In this document: piece after piece, positions 25,412 to 34,781 of the stretch
How the letters are laid out: each line of letters begins with the position of its first letter
How positions within the stretch are numbered: position 1 is the stretch's first letter
DNA from: Chitinophagaceae bacterium
Lineage (GTDB): Bacteria; Bacteroidota; Bacteroidia; Chitinophagales; Chitinophagaceae
DNA length: 64,000 nucleotides
Direction of reading: 5' to 3'
Assembly: GCA_019638595.1 (NCBI GenBank)
Contig: JAHBTJ010000010.1
Span: 1-64,000, forward strand
Made by a program: the position numbers and the translations under genes
Notes under the pieces: generated by a model
What the model was told of the DNA's origin: nothing
The model's database searches: none
What the model saw: only the letters and a program-made list of their open reading frames with translations

Positions 25412-26149
25412 TCATTTTTTCATCATCATCCATGGTTTACTGGTAAGTACCAGCGAAACGTAAAACTGGCTGATCCTGTCTTGAGGGGCGTTCCCCAACA
25501 ATTGTCCCGCGCTGCTCTTCCATGCGTTCTTCCTGAAGCTGCCTGTATAGCCGGCCTGCAGCCCGATAGCATTGGATGGATGCCCGGGTGATTTAAACGC
25601 TACGCCAATGCCTGCCCTGTATACCAGAAAAGCATTGTTGAATCTTACGGGAGTAATGCTGCTTTCTACCGCGGGAGATGCCAGCACATCATTAAAATCT
25701 ATCGCGGAATTATCTTTATAAAAAACAGCCTGGTAAGCCTGCGCACCCAGCCCCACAAGCGGGTACAGGGTTATTTTTTCGTTTTTCAGTACATCATAGC
25801 CAATGTTGGCATTAAAGCCTATATGCCTGATGGTGCTGCTTTTTTCGTCTTTTTTACGGCTCATGCTGCTGCCAATAGTAAAACCCGCGTCTGATATTAC
25901 CCTGTTCATTTCTTTGAACCAGCCCAGTCCAAGAGTTGCTGCAACATCTTTCAGTTGTGAATATTGGGGTAAATTTGCCACACGTCCATTTAAACCGTTA
26001 AACGACTGAAAGCTGGCGCCGATACTGCGCGTAATGTAAGGAATATACTGTTCCATCTTCTCCTTGTCGAATTTTTTGTGGCGGGATCGTTCCTGGGCAA
26101 AGCAGCTAACAGACAACAGCGTGAGTAAAACAAGCGTAATAAGTTTCAT
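25412..26149 (-). CDS. Exported protein, probable outer-membrane beta-barrel
   Basis: 245 aa with a signal peptide (MKLITLVLLTLLSVSCFAQ; a TTG/ATG two codons earlier is possible). The mature part alternates polar and hydrophobic residues with many Gly/aromatic turns (GLGWFKEM, NANIGYD, PLVGLGAQAY, YRAGIGVAF, LQAGYTGSFR). It ends in hydrophobic strand-like sequence before a short basic tail, as in small Bacteroidota barrels. No named family recognised. Confidence 0.65.
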   Translation of the reverse strand: MKLITLVLLTLLSVSCFAQERSRHKKFDKEKMEQYIPYITRSIGASFQSFNGLNGRVANLPQYSQLKDVAATLGLGWFKEMNRVISDAGFTIGSSMSRKKDEKSSTIRHIGFNANIGYDVLKNEKITLYPLVGLGAQAYQAVFYKDNSAIDFNDVLASPAVESSITPVRFNNAFLVYRAGIGVAFKSPGHPSNAIGLQAGYTGSFRKNAWKSSAGQLLGNAPQDRISQFYVSLVLTSKPWMMMKK

Positions 26150-26245
26150 AAACAATGGTTTGTGTTATACTATACAAACGAAATGCCTGAAATGTAGTAA
26201 GTAATTAGCAGGCATGTATTTGCATCATGGCTACTAATGTTTAAT

Positions 26246-26253
26246 CAAAGGTA
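26246..26253 (-). promoter_or_regulatory. -7 box upstream of the beta-barrel gene
   Basis: Minus-strand TACCTTTG matches TANNTTTG, about 97 bases before ATG 26149. An inverted repeat GTTTGT/ACAAAC (26158-26179) lies in the leader. Confidence 0.35.
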
Positions 26254-26261
26254 CTTAACAA

Positions 26262-27614
26262 CTATTTATTCACTGCATACTTCAAATTATCAAACAATCT
26301 CTCAATCAACCTCCTGTCTTTTGTAATAATTTCGGCTGTGCCTTTTGATTCATGCCGAAAGGCAATAGTTTTGCCGTAGTTTGTAATAAGTCCCTTTGGA
26401 AATGTTACTGTCACTAAATAAATTTCAACATCTCCCTGGGTTGTTTTTTCAGTATTGGTTGCTAGTGAAATACTACTGATCGTACCGGTTATCGAGCCAT
26501 ATTCAACATAGGGAAAATCATTAAGCTTAACAATTACTTCTTGTCCCATTTTTACTTTTCCTGCGCCTATTGCCGGCAATGATACCTGACCGTAAGGTAT
26601 TTCGGCATCGGGTATAATAGTAAATACAGGCTCGCCGGATTGTACAAATTGGTTGTTTGTCCAAAAACGAAGAAACTGCGCCTGTCCTTTAAATGGCGCT
26701 TTAAATAAATATTTCTGCTCCCAAAGCCTTATGTTATCTATCAGGTCATTATATGAAGCCAGCAAAGTAATTTCCAGTTCCTTTTTCTTTTCGTCTTTTT
26801 GTACGTTCACATGTGCTATCTGGCTTTGGGTTTGCTGTGCCTGTTTTTCCGCGTCTATCTGTATGCTGCGGGCATTGGCATAGCCGGCCTTACTGTTTAA
26901 ATAATCCATCTTCGTTTTATCTAATTCTGATTCTGCGGTTACTTTATAGCCATATAAAATGGAATCTCTTTTCAGGAATTTGGCTGAATATTCTAACACG
27001 TCTTTATTGATGCGTATCCTTTCCCGGCTATTCTTTACTTCGCTTATTTGATGTTTACGCAAATTTTTCAGGCTGCTTATTTGCTGGTCATAGAGGCTGT
27101 CGGTATTAAAATTTGCCAGTTGATGCAGGCTGCTCAAAAAGTTATAGTATTTTGAGGTAACTTCTCCCAATGCTACTCCTGATGGCAGCATAGTTAATAT
27201 TTCCGTATTGTTAATATCGTTGGGGTTATATTTTTCCAAAGCTTCTTTAACCATTTGCAAGGTATCATAGGATGTAGCGCTTTCTATATAGGCAATAATT
27301 TCATCACTGTTCACAGAAGCTTGTGAGCTGTCTTTTCTCAGCTTTAATTTACCTGCCACGGCAGATACCAGCTTTACCGGGGCAACCGAGCTATTAATGG
27401 TGACTTGTCCTGTTACAATATCAGGATAGCGTACTATCCATCCGAAGAGTAAAAGCAATAAGAAAATGACCATAACAACAATGCCGATCCAGAATCCAAA
27501 TTTTGTTGGCATCCGTTCAATGATGTCTTTTACTTCTTCAGTTCTTTCTGTACCATAATACTTGTTAATATTAACTGCGTCAGTTGATTTTGTATTAATA
27601 TGGCTGTCGTTCAC
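26262..27614 (-). CDS. HlyD-family membrane fusion protein of a peptide exporter
   Basis: About 450 aa: a short cytosolic N-terminus, one membrane helix (around residues 40-62), a lipoyl-like half-motif, a long coiled coil (about 110-280) and a C-terminal beta domain (FKAPFKGQAQFLRFW, PYGQVSLPAIGAGKVK). Such adaptors connect an ABC exporter to an outer-membrane channel in type I secretion. GTG 27614 begins one base after the exporter stop (TAGCGTG), and this start is chosen over an overlapping upstream ATG at 27686. No TolC-like gene is nearby. Confidence 0.85.
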   Translation of the reverse strand: MNDSHINTKSTDAVNINKYYGTERTEEVKDIIERMPTKFGFWIGIVVMVIFLLLLLFGWIVRYPDIVTGQVTINSSVAPVKLVSAVAGKLKLRKDSSQASVNSDEIIAYIESATSYDTLQMVKEALEKYNPNDINNTEILTMLPSGVALGEVTSKYYNFLSSLHQLANFNTDSLYDQQISSLKNLRKHQISEVKNSRERIRINKDVLEYSAKFLKRDSILYGYKVTAESELDKTKMDYLNSKAGYANARSIQIDAEKQAQQTQSQIAHVNVQKDEKKKELEITLLASYNDLIDNIRLWEQKYLFKAPFKGQAQFLRFWTNNQFVQSGEPVFTIIPDAEIPYGQVSLPAIGAGKVKMGQEVIVKLNDFPYVEYGSITGTISSISLATNTEKTTQGDVEIYLVTVTFPKGLITNYGKTIAFRHESKGTAEIITKDRRLIERLFDNLKYAVNK

Positions 27615-27615
27615 G

Positions 27616-29894
27616 CTAAATTTTAGTTTGTGTAATTTCAGGTATTTCCAGTTGTTCTTCAATGCCGTCAGTTTCTGCAATAGCATCTTTCTGCACCACG
27701 GTACTGCTTAAGTCTAATTGTGATTGTACCAGTTGATAATAGTGTTTCTTATTTTGCATCAGGCTTTCATGATTACCTGTTTCAACAATAAAGCCATCCT
27801 GCATCACTATGATCTGGTCTGCCTTACGTATAGTGCTTAACCTGTGTGCTATAACTACTACAGTTTTATCTTTAAATACATTATCTAACGCGGATACTAT
27901 TTTCTGTTCATTTAATGTATCTAAAGCGTTGGTGGCCTCATCAAAAAATAAATAATCAGGATTTTTGTATAATGCTCTTGCAATTAAGATGCGTTGTTTT
28001 TGTCCTCCGCTCAATCCCCGGCCCTGCTCACCCATCATGGTTTGATAACCTAACGGCAGCTTTTCTATCTCTGTAGCAATATTTGCCGTTTCCAGGGCAT
28101 TTTTCAACTTTTCATAATCCACTTTTTCATCGTCAAGTATAATGTTATTCAGAATAGTATCATTAAATATTTTACCGTCCTGCATTACTGCGCCGCATTT
28201 ATCACGCCATTGTTTCAGGCTGATATTGTTTACATTCATGTTACCGATTAATATTTCTCCGAATGAAGGCTTGTATAAACGAAGAATTAATTTCAGCAGG
28301 GTGGATTTACCACTGCCACTATCACCCACTATGGCTGTTACTTTTTTTTCCGGTATCAGCAGGTGAATATTTTTCAGCACCAGGGCAGTATGGGATGTAT
28401 ATTGAAAAGAAACATTCTTAATAAAAAGATTTTTATTTCCCGGCAAATCAATAGGATTGCTGCCTACATCCTCGTGTTCGTCCTTTAGCTGGTGAATTTC
28501 GTTCAGCCTTAAGAAACTGATCCTGGCAAACTGGTAAGACAGCAAAAACTGTATAAACTGCACAACCGGCCCGTTCAGCATGCCAATCATAAATTGTGTT
28601 GAGATCATTACGCCAAAGGTCATTTCACCTTTTATAACAGCTATGGCACAATAAAAGGTGATAGCAAGGTTTTTAATACTGTCAATGAACTGAGCGCCGA
28701 GGTTTTGAATATTATTAATATTCAAAGAGCGCACATTAACCTTATATAAGCGGGCCTGTATATCCTCCCACTTCCACCGCTTGGGCTTTTCATAGTTATT
28801 GATCTTGATGTCCTGTATGCCGCCAATGGTTTCAACCCAATAGCTCTGGTTTTTGGCAACGAGGTCAAAATATTCCCAGTCTAACTTTTTTCGTAACTGT
28901 AAAAATCCCATAACCCACAGCACATACAGGATGCTGCCCGCAAGAAAAATATAAAATATAGTAGTGTTGTATATAAGCAGGATAATACCGAAAACAAAAA
29001 AAGTAAGCGAAGAAAAGATCATGCTGATGGAATTGTTCATAATAAAGCTGCGTATCCGTTCATGATCCTGTGCTCTTTGCAAAATATCGCCGGTCATTTT
29101 GTTTTCAAAAAAAGTAATGGGCAATAGCATCAGCTTTATGAGATAATCAGAGATGAGTGCAATATTTACTCTTGCAGTAACATGCAGCAATATCCAGTCT
29201 CTCACCATATTACTGAGCAGGATGCTTACATAAATGGCTATATTGGCAATTAAAATAATGGTGATAAAATCTACATCACGGGTTTGAATGCCAACGTCAA
29301 TTACAGCCTTTGATATAAAAGGAAGAACGCCCTGCAATATGGTAACCAATAGCATTACAGCAAAAAGGGTAATAAAATTTTTTTTATAGGGACGGAAGTA
29401 TCCCAGGAAATTTTCAAGAGTTTTTTTTCTTTCAATACGCTCTTCTCCCTGTCGCTGGTAAAAATCAGCCTGCGGCTCTACCGCCATTAATATACCCTTG
29501 TCTTTCTCTGCTTTTTTTATCCATTTGTTTGCAAATTCATCCCTGCTGTATTTTATATGACCCCTTGCCGGATCAGATACATATATATTGTTTGACCGGA
29601 GATTGGTTTTGTGCACTACAACAAAATGGCTGTTATCCCAGTGTACAATTACCGGGAGCGGCACTTTCACGATCAAATCATCAATGGTACATTTTATGGA
29701 AAGGCTGCGCAGCCCGATGTTTTCAGCGGCATGGCTCAGGTCTAAAAATGAAACACCCTCCCTTGTAACACCACATTTATTCCGCATATACTGCAGGCTG
29801 TAATATTGCCATAATATTTAGCAATCATTTTGAGGCAGGCGGGACCGCAGTCTGTCATATCCATCTGTCTATCACAAGGAAAACGTTCTAGCAT
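27616..29894 (-). pseudogene. C39-peptidase ABC exporter with a frameshift in the peptidase domain
   Basis: Restored length 759 aa. The first 29 codons from ATG 29894 encode the catalytic-cysteine motif QMDMTDCGPACLKMIAKYYG (Cys16), and then the frame is lost at 29801-29810. The rest continues in another frame as YYSLQYMRNKCG. One extra A in GGCAATATT would join them. Downstream the peptidase His90 (HWDNSHFVVV) and Asp108 (SDPARG), six membrane helices, and an ABC domain ([26 protein letters not shown]) are intact. The family cuts double-glycine leaders and exports the peptide. The frameshift may be a sequence error, decay or recoding. Confidence 0.85.
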
Positions 29895-29898
29895 ACAG

Positions 29899-29904
29899 TC
29901 CTCC
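29899..29904 (-). promoter_or_regulatory. Strong Shine-Dalgarno for the exporter
   Basis: Minus-strand GGAGGA lies 4 bases before ATG 29894. This is unusual here, where most genes show no such motif. It supports the start upstream of the frameshift, not the internal ATG at 29787. Confidence 0.7.
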
Positions 29905-29990
29905 AATTTTTGCAACTGAAGTTATCCTTTTATTTTTTGTTAAAACAATTTTGAATTATAATTTAGTTATGATTATATAAAAAAAAGCTT

Positions 29991-30479
29991 ATGAAAAAGA
30001 AATTAAAATTAGCATTTGAAAATTTAGACAAGGAGCTTACACCGCTTACTGTTATAGAATCAATGTATTACAAAGGCTCTTCAGGAGGCCCAACAATTAG
30101 TTTCGATTGGAGCGCCATTATGGCACTTTTTAATTCGGGGTACGATTATTATGAAACTTCTGGCTCATCTACTGGTACTTATAGCTCAGGTTTCAATGGT
30201 TCAACTTCAACTGGCACTTACTCTTCTGTTCCTCATGGTTTTTCATTACTACCACCAAACTACAGTGGGGTAAGTCAATTAAGCTATGGCGGACAGTCTT
30301 TCAATGGCACATTAGGAATGCAAGGAAGTAAATTAACTCTGGAAATAAATTGGAATGATTGGTATCTCAAAGCTGCAGGTTCGATACCTGGTTATGGAAC
30401 TAAACCTAATGATTTAGATATCCCCAGTATTCCTGGAACAGGAACACCGTATACATTTGGTATTAAGTTCACTCTGTAA
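29991..30479 (+). CDS. Candidate exported peptide/protein precursor with leader-like N-terminus
   Basis: 162 aa, no cysteine. The N-terminus (1-33, MKKKLKLAFENLDKELTPLT ... GG at 32-33) looks like the short charged-hydrophobic leaders of Bacteroidota GG-type peptides, although residues at -4 and -7 from the GG are not the canonical hydrophobic ones. The rest is Ser/Thr/Gly/Tyr-rich, with STGTYSS repeated at 60-66 and 73-79, and ends in strand-like sequence. It is divergent from the C39 exporter (96-bp gap) and next to glycosyltransferases, so it is the likely cargo. That role is inference from context. Confidence 0.65.
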   Translation: MKKKLKLAFENLDKELTPLTVIESMYYKGSSGGPTISFDWSAIMALFNSGYDYYETSGSSTGTYSSGFNGSTSTGTYSSVPHGFSLLPPNYSGVSQLSYGGQSFNGTLGMQGSKLTLEINWNDWYLKAAGSIPGYGTKPNDLDIPSIPGTGTPYTFGIKFTL

Positions 30480-30662
30480 GTGTATGATGGAACAGTCTTA
30501 ACCTGTTTTAACGATTAATAATCATTGTTGATTGCTTACCATGTTTTGAGCGGGTCAATTCTTGATAATAAATCTTCCAACCATTAGGTGAAAGAATACT
30601 ACACTTTAATTGGACAAAATTCTGATGATTTACAAGATTATATTGAATTATAATTGCAACAA

Positions 30663-31946
30663 ATGATAAGATTAAGCTTTGCAACTGTTTGCTTTTCTTT
30701 TTTCTTTGGCTTTATTAATAACTCCAGTGCACAAATAGCAAACGTTGCGAAATCAAAAATCAGTGAAGGCACTGTAATCGTTGGAGAACTCCTTAAAAAT
30801 AAAATAACAGATAATGTCCGATTAATTGGATTAGGTGAATTTCAAAATGGATTAAGAGAACCCCTAAAATTAAATACGGCAATTGCCACGTACCTGATTT
30901 TAGAAAGGAGATTTAATATTGTCGCAATATCTATCCCTGATTGGGAAATACGAGATCTCAATAATTATTTAATTGACAGCAACACAATTGTTGATAAAGC
31001 CCGGTTTGATTTGTTGTATAAACAATCTTTTATAGATACAGACTATTATACCGAAGAGTGTAAAGATTTTATTTTTTGGTTGAAGCAGCATAACATCAGA
31101 CAAAATATTGATAAGGTTAGACTTGTTGGTGTCGGTAATATTGTAGGCAATCCGCAGAAATTTCCTCAAATGAATGATTATTTTGTTGAAACGTATGCGC
31201 GCCCGTATAACAAAACTATTGCAGATAGCCTGAAGACAAGTTTTAGCAGATTTGGAAACAGCAGTAATCGCACTTCAGATTCATTAATTCTTGCATTCTT
31301 AGGGGCATATATTAATATAGCGCAACAGGCAGATGTTATTCCTTCTGATCAATTAGAACAGTTGAAGTTCGATTATCAACTCAGACTTAATGCTTTTGAA
31401 ATTATAAATGCCCCAATTGATCTTACCCAACGAATGGGAAGGATGATGCATCTAAATTCAATAGTTGAAGCGCAATCAATAGACAACCTTTTGCAAAAAA
31501 GCAATAAGAACAGGGTTATTCTTTTTTCACAAAACAGTAACTTAGTTAATGCCTTTATTAAAGCTTATAGCCCTAATGCGAGTCAGCCGTACTTAATTCC
31601 AAGAAATGGAGGATGGTATAAAGAAAAATATAAAGAAGCTTATTTCAGCACAGTAACAACTTTTGCAGACAGTGCTAATATAATCGGAACCCAGAAAAGC
31701 TTAAGGTATCGTCCAATCACGATTTACGGTGATAAGATTGTAAAGGATTTACTAAGGCGAAGAGATGTATATTGTCTTCCTGATGACAGCACTTATCTTT
31801 CAAGCTATGTTTTGCCAATTATCAATTCTGGATTATTAGGTGGTGAAGAAATAAAAATTGTTATGGAACCAATGAATAATCGTGAGACCACCCCTTTTAA
31901 TTTATTATTCATTTTTAACACACTTACAAGAGCGAAAACATTTTAG
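30663..31946 (+). CDS. Secreted erythromycin-esterase-like protein lacking catalytic histidines
   Basis: 427 aa from ATG 30663 (a TTG three codons earlier is possible); signal peptide about 1-23 (NNSSA before QIA). The fold signature of the erythromycin esterase family is seen in LIGLGEFQNGLREPLKLNTA and in VILFSQNSNLVNAF. The family motif GE-x-x-H is here GEFQN (Glu59 kept, His replaced by Asn62), and the HNxH motif is QNSN (Gln290, Asn293). It is therefore probably not an esterase of that mechanism. AT-rich like its neighbours. Role unknown; perhaps binding or a different chemistry. Confidence 0.7.
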   Translation: MIRLSFATVCFSFFFGFINNSSAQIANVAKSKISEGTVIVGELLKNKITDNVRLIGLGEFQNGLREPLKLNTAIATYLILERRFNIVAISIPDWEIRDLNNYLIDSNTIVDKARFDLLYKQSFIDTDYYTEECKDFIFWLKQHNIRQNIDKVRLVGVGNIVGNPQKFPQMNDYFVETYARPYNKTIADSLKTSFSRFGNSSNRTSDSLILAFLGAYINIAQQADVIPSDQLEQLKFDYQLRLNAFEIINAPIDLTQRMGRMMHLNSIVEAQSIDNLLQKSNKNRVILFSQNSNLVNAFIKAYSPNASQPYLIPRNGGWYKEKYKEAYFSTVTTFADSANIIGTQKSLRYRPITIYGDKIVKDLLRRRDVYCLPDDSTYLSSYVLPIINSGLLGGEEIKIVMEPMNNRETTPFNLLFIFNTLTRAKTF

Positions 31947-31995
31947 GCAAATCAGGTTTAAGACCAAGGTTTGTTAGCTAAAACCATTATTTAGT

Positions 31996-34107
31996 ATGAT
32001 AGACCTGTATATGTTTGATTATTTCGGCAAAAGAGATAATGGGCTTGCAACATATGTGAGTGAATTGTCTGTAAACTTGAGTCGATATTCAAAAATAAGA
32101 GTGAATCTTGTCTGGTTGAGATCTAAAACATCTGTTTTGATAGAAAAAGCTATTGATCAAAATATTTTGAATTTTTATGTCCCTTATGATATTGGAAGCC
32201 CTAATCAACCAGTCAATAATGATGAAGAATTGATAAAACTTATCAAAAACAGTTTTGCAAAAAGAAGTGGTATTATTTTACATTTCAATTGGATTAATCA
32301 TTTAATGTTTGCTCAACGTTTTAAACAACAAGCACCATGCATACGTATAGTTCTAACGAAGCATTGCATACCTTGGAGAGATCTTGTGACCGATAACTAC
32401 AAAATATTCAATAGTGTTAATAGAAAGCTATTAGGCAAGGACTTATCACCTTATCTTCCTATAATTTTAGCTGCGGAAAAAATAGCATATATTTCTGTAG
32501 ATTACATTATTTGCGTAACTTTTTTTGCAAAAAATGCATTGCAAAGAGTATTTCAAGTAACCGAAAAAAATATTTCTGTAATTCATAATGGTTTGAATGT
32601 AGATCTTTTTGTTAAAGATAAAAGGCGTTTATTAAGAGAAAAATTTGGGTTTTCACAAAATGAAAAAATTATTTTGTATGCAGGTGCAATCAACGAACGA
32701 AAAGGGGTTTACGATCTATTGACAGCTTTTCGCAATATTCTGAAAAAGAAATCTTCTCTAAGGCTGATTATTTGTGGTTCAGGCGATTATTCAAAAGTTT
32801 TCGAGAATACTTATAATTTATGGTCGAAAATTACTATAACGGGACCTTTGGATAGAGAAACTTTAAAGAATTTTTATTATATAGCTGATATTGGAATAGT
32901 TCCTTCATATGTAGAACAATGCAGCTATACTACCATAGAAATGATGTATTTTGGATTACCTATTATTGTTGCAGACGTAGATGGATTAGCAGAAATAGTG
33001 CCGGATAATTGTGGGCTAAAAGTACCATTGATGCTGGGTAAAACGAAAGCTTATATACATCAGCAAAAACTTGCTGATCGCATCTTATACTTTTTAGATA
33101 ACCACCAAATAGCAAATGATTATGCTGCAAGCGCAAGGCAATATGCTATTAAAAATTTCAGCGCCAAACGTATGGCCGCCGAAACTATTGAGGTTTATGA
33201 AAAACTGGTTGCCGAAAATGAGAATGAAAAAACGATACCTGATTTTGGGACAGATGCACCATTGGTAAGCATTATATTACCATGTTACAACGCTGAAAAA
33301 TATCTTAAAGACTGCCTTAACAGTATTTTAAAACAAACTTACCCCTGCTTTGAACTGCTTATTATTAACGATGGTTCGACCGATACTACTATCAACATTA
33401 TAAAAAGTTATAAAGACAACAGGATACGCCTTGTAAATAATGATACCAATTGCGGTATTGTATATTGCCTGAACCAGGGAATAAAGCAGGCAAAAGGAAA
33501 GTATCTGGCAAGAATAGATGCCGATGATATAATGCATGAAGAACGACTGCAAAAACAGGTCAGATATTTAGAAGACAGACGCAATAATGATGTAGCTATT
33601 GTGGGCAGCAGCCATTTTGTTATTGATGATACAGGAAGAATGATTGGTTTAAAACAATATCCGGTGTCAGATGCTGAAATCAAAACGTTTATGTTGTTTC
33701 AAAATCCCTTTTCGCATCCTTCTGTAATGATACGCGCAACCGCTTTAAAGAAAATGAAATACAATAGTAAATATAAGCATGCCGAAGATTACAATCTGTG
33801 GTTTAATTTATCGGGTAAATATAAATTTGCCAACCTTCTGGAATTTTTGACATACTATCGGGTGCATCCGGCAAATACATCTCTCGAAAACGCGAAGGAG
33901 CAACAACGTAATGCAGCAGCATTAATTTCTGATGAATTGGATAAACTTGGGGTTGAATATTCCCCTAATGAACTGGCACTACATATTGCCATAAGTGCGG
34001 GGTACGGTGCGAGGTTTTTTAACACTCGCAAAAAAATAAATGAGTTGTATGGCTGGATAGATAAAATCCTATCAATTCTAAAAAACAAAAATGGTTTTTC
34101 CAGCTAA
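31996..34107 (+). CDS. GT4-GT2 fusion glycosyltransferase
   Basis: 703 aa with two enzymes in one chain. Residues 1-400 are a GT4 unit, with IHNGLNVDLF, ILYAGAINERKGVYDLL and the EX7E pair Glu307/Glu315 (EQCSYTTIE). Residues 420-690 are a GT2 unit, with VSIILPCYNAEKY, NDGSTD, and the metal motif Asp508-Ala-Asp510 (RIDADD), and later HAEDYNLW. It is cytosolic with no membrane helix. It could add two different sugars in series to one acceptor. The adjacent Ser/Thr-rich cargo candidate makes peptide glycosylation plausible; cell-surface glycan synthesis is the alternative. Confidence 0.85.
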   Translation: MIDLYMFDYFGKRDNGLATYVSELSVNLSRYSKIRVNLVWLRSKTSVLIEKAIDQNILNFYVPYDIGSPNQPVNNDEELIKLIKNSFAKRSGIILHFNWINHLMFAQRFKQQAPCIRIVLTKHCIPWRDLVTDNYKIFNSVNRKLLGKDLSPYLPIILAAEKIAYISVDYIICVTFFAKNALQRVFQVTEKNISVIHNGLNVDLFVKDKRRLLREKFGFSQNEKIILYAGAINERKGVYDLLTAFRNILKKKSSLRLIICGSGDYSKVFENTYNLWSKITITGPLDRETLKNFYYIADIGIVPSYVEQCSYTTIEMMYFGLPIIVADVDGLAEIVPDNCGLKVPLMLGKTKAYIHQQKLADRILYFLDNHQIANDYAASARQYAIKNFSAKRMAAETIEVYEKLVAENENEKTIPDFGTDAPLVSIILPCYNAEKYLKDCLNSILKQTYPCFELLIINDGSTDTTINIIKSYKDNRIRLVNNDTNCGIVYCLNQGIKQAKGKYLARIDADDIMHEERLQKQVRYLEDRRNNDVAIVGSSHFVIDDTGRMIGLKQYPVSDAEIKTFMLFQNPFSHPSVMIRATALKKMKYNSKYKHAEDYNLWFNLSGKYKFANLLEFLTYYRVHPANTSLENAKEQQRNAAALISDELDKLGVEYSPNELALHIAISAGYGARFFNTRKKINELYGWIDKILSILKNKNGFSS

Positions 34108-34719
34108 TGTAGATTCAGCTATTAGATTATGTTCGTTATTATCAACAAGTTTCTTTACATCCCAGTAATTTATGGGACAAAAAGCGTCAGGCAATTGTAC
34201 ATACTCCCGGCATTCGTAGTGTTTAAGAACGAAAGCTAAAAGTTTCGGTCCAAAACTTCCCCACTGTGTCTGTGCAAATCCTATCTTAGCAATACAATGT
34301 AATAAGTCTTCCAAAATTTCTGAACGAGCCGGAACTTTAATAAATGCATTAGTGGGAGATATATTGTTTCCGGGTTGCATTTCCGTAATAAAGCAATATT
34401 TTTTTTCTAATAAAATTGGGTTAATACAGATCATATCCATATCAGTCCAGCAATTACCCTTTTCGTATAATAGTTTATATCTGAAATAGTCGGAGAAACT
34501 TGCGTACCCGCCCCGGCTATCCTTAAATAATTCACAATGGGGAACTATCTTATTCGCATCGGCTATAACAGTTGCGCGGGGTACATTCTTTACATAATCG
34601 TAACAATACAAATGAAATTCATGTCCGTTCTGGATAAACGATTCAATACATAACCGTTCAAGCGTAGATAACTCATCCCCAATCCAAAGGCTTTGAATAG
34701 TTTCTCTTTCATTGTACAT
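34078..34719 (-). CDS. DxD glycosyltransferase (GT32/TcdA-like), possibly C-terminally truncated
   Basis: 213 aa. QSLWIGDELSTLERLCIESF opens the fold; YASFSDYFRYKLLYEKGNCW leads to the metal motif Asp93-Met-Asp95, as in GT32-like sugar transferases with a GT-A fold. Related proteins usually continue with a C-terminal segment carrying a HLWN-like motif that I do not find. The gene instead ends inside the 3' end of the convergent GT4-GT2 gene (30-bp overlap). It may be a natural short form or a truncation. Function in the cluster: possible third sugar transfer. Confidence 0.75.
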   Translation of the reverse strand: MYNERETIQSLWIGDELSTLERLCIESFIQNGHEFHLYCYDYVKNVPRATVIADANKIVPHCELFKDSRGGYASFSDYFRYKLLYEKGNCWTDMDMICINPILLEKKYCFITEMQPGNNISPTNAFIKVPARSEILEDLLHCIAKIGFAQTQWGSFGPKLLAFVLKHYECREYVQLPDAFCPINYWDVKKLVDNNEHNLIAESTLAGKTIFVF

Positions 34720-34781
34720 GTTATATAGTTTTATTATTAGCTAATTAAAATAGAATGAAATAATGTTTTCGTAATCAATAG

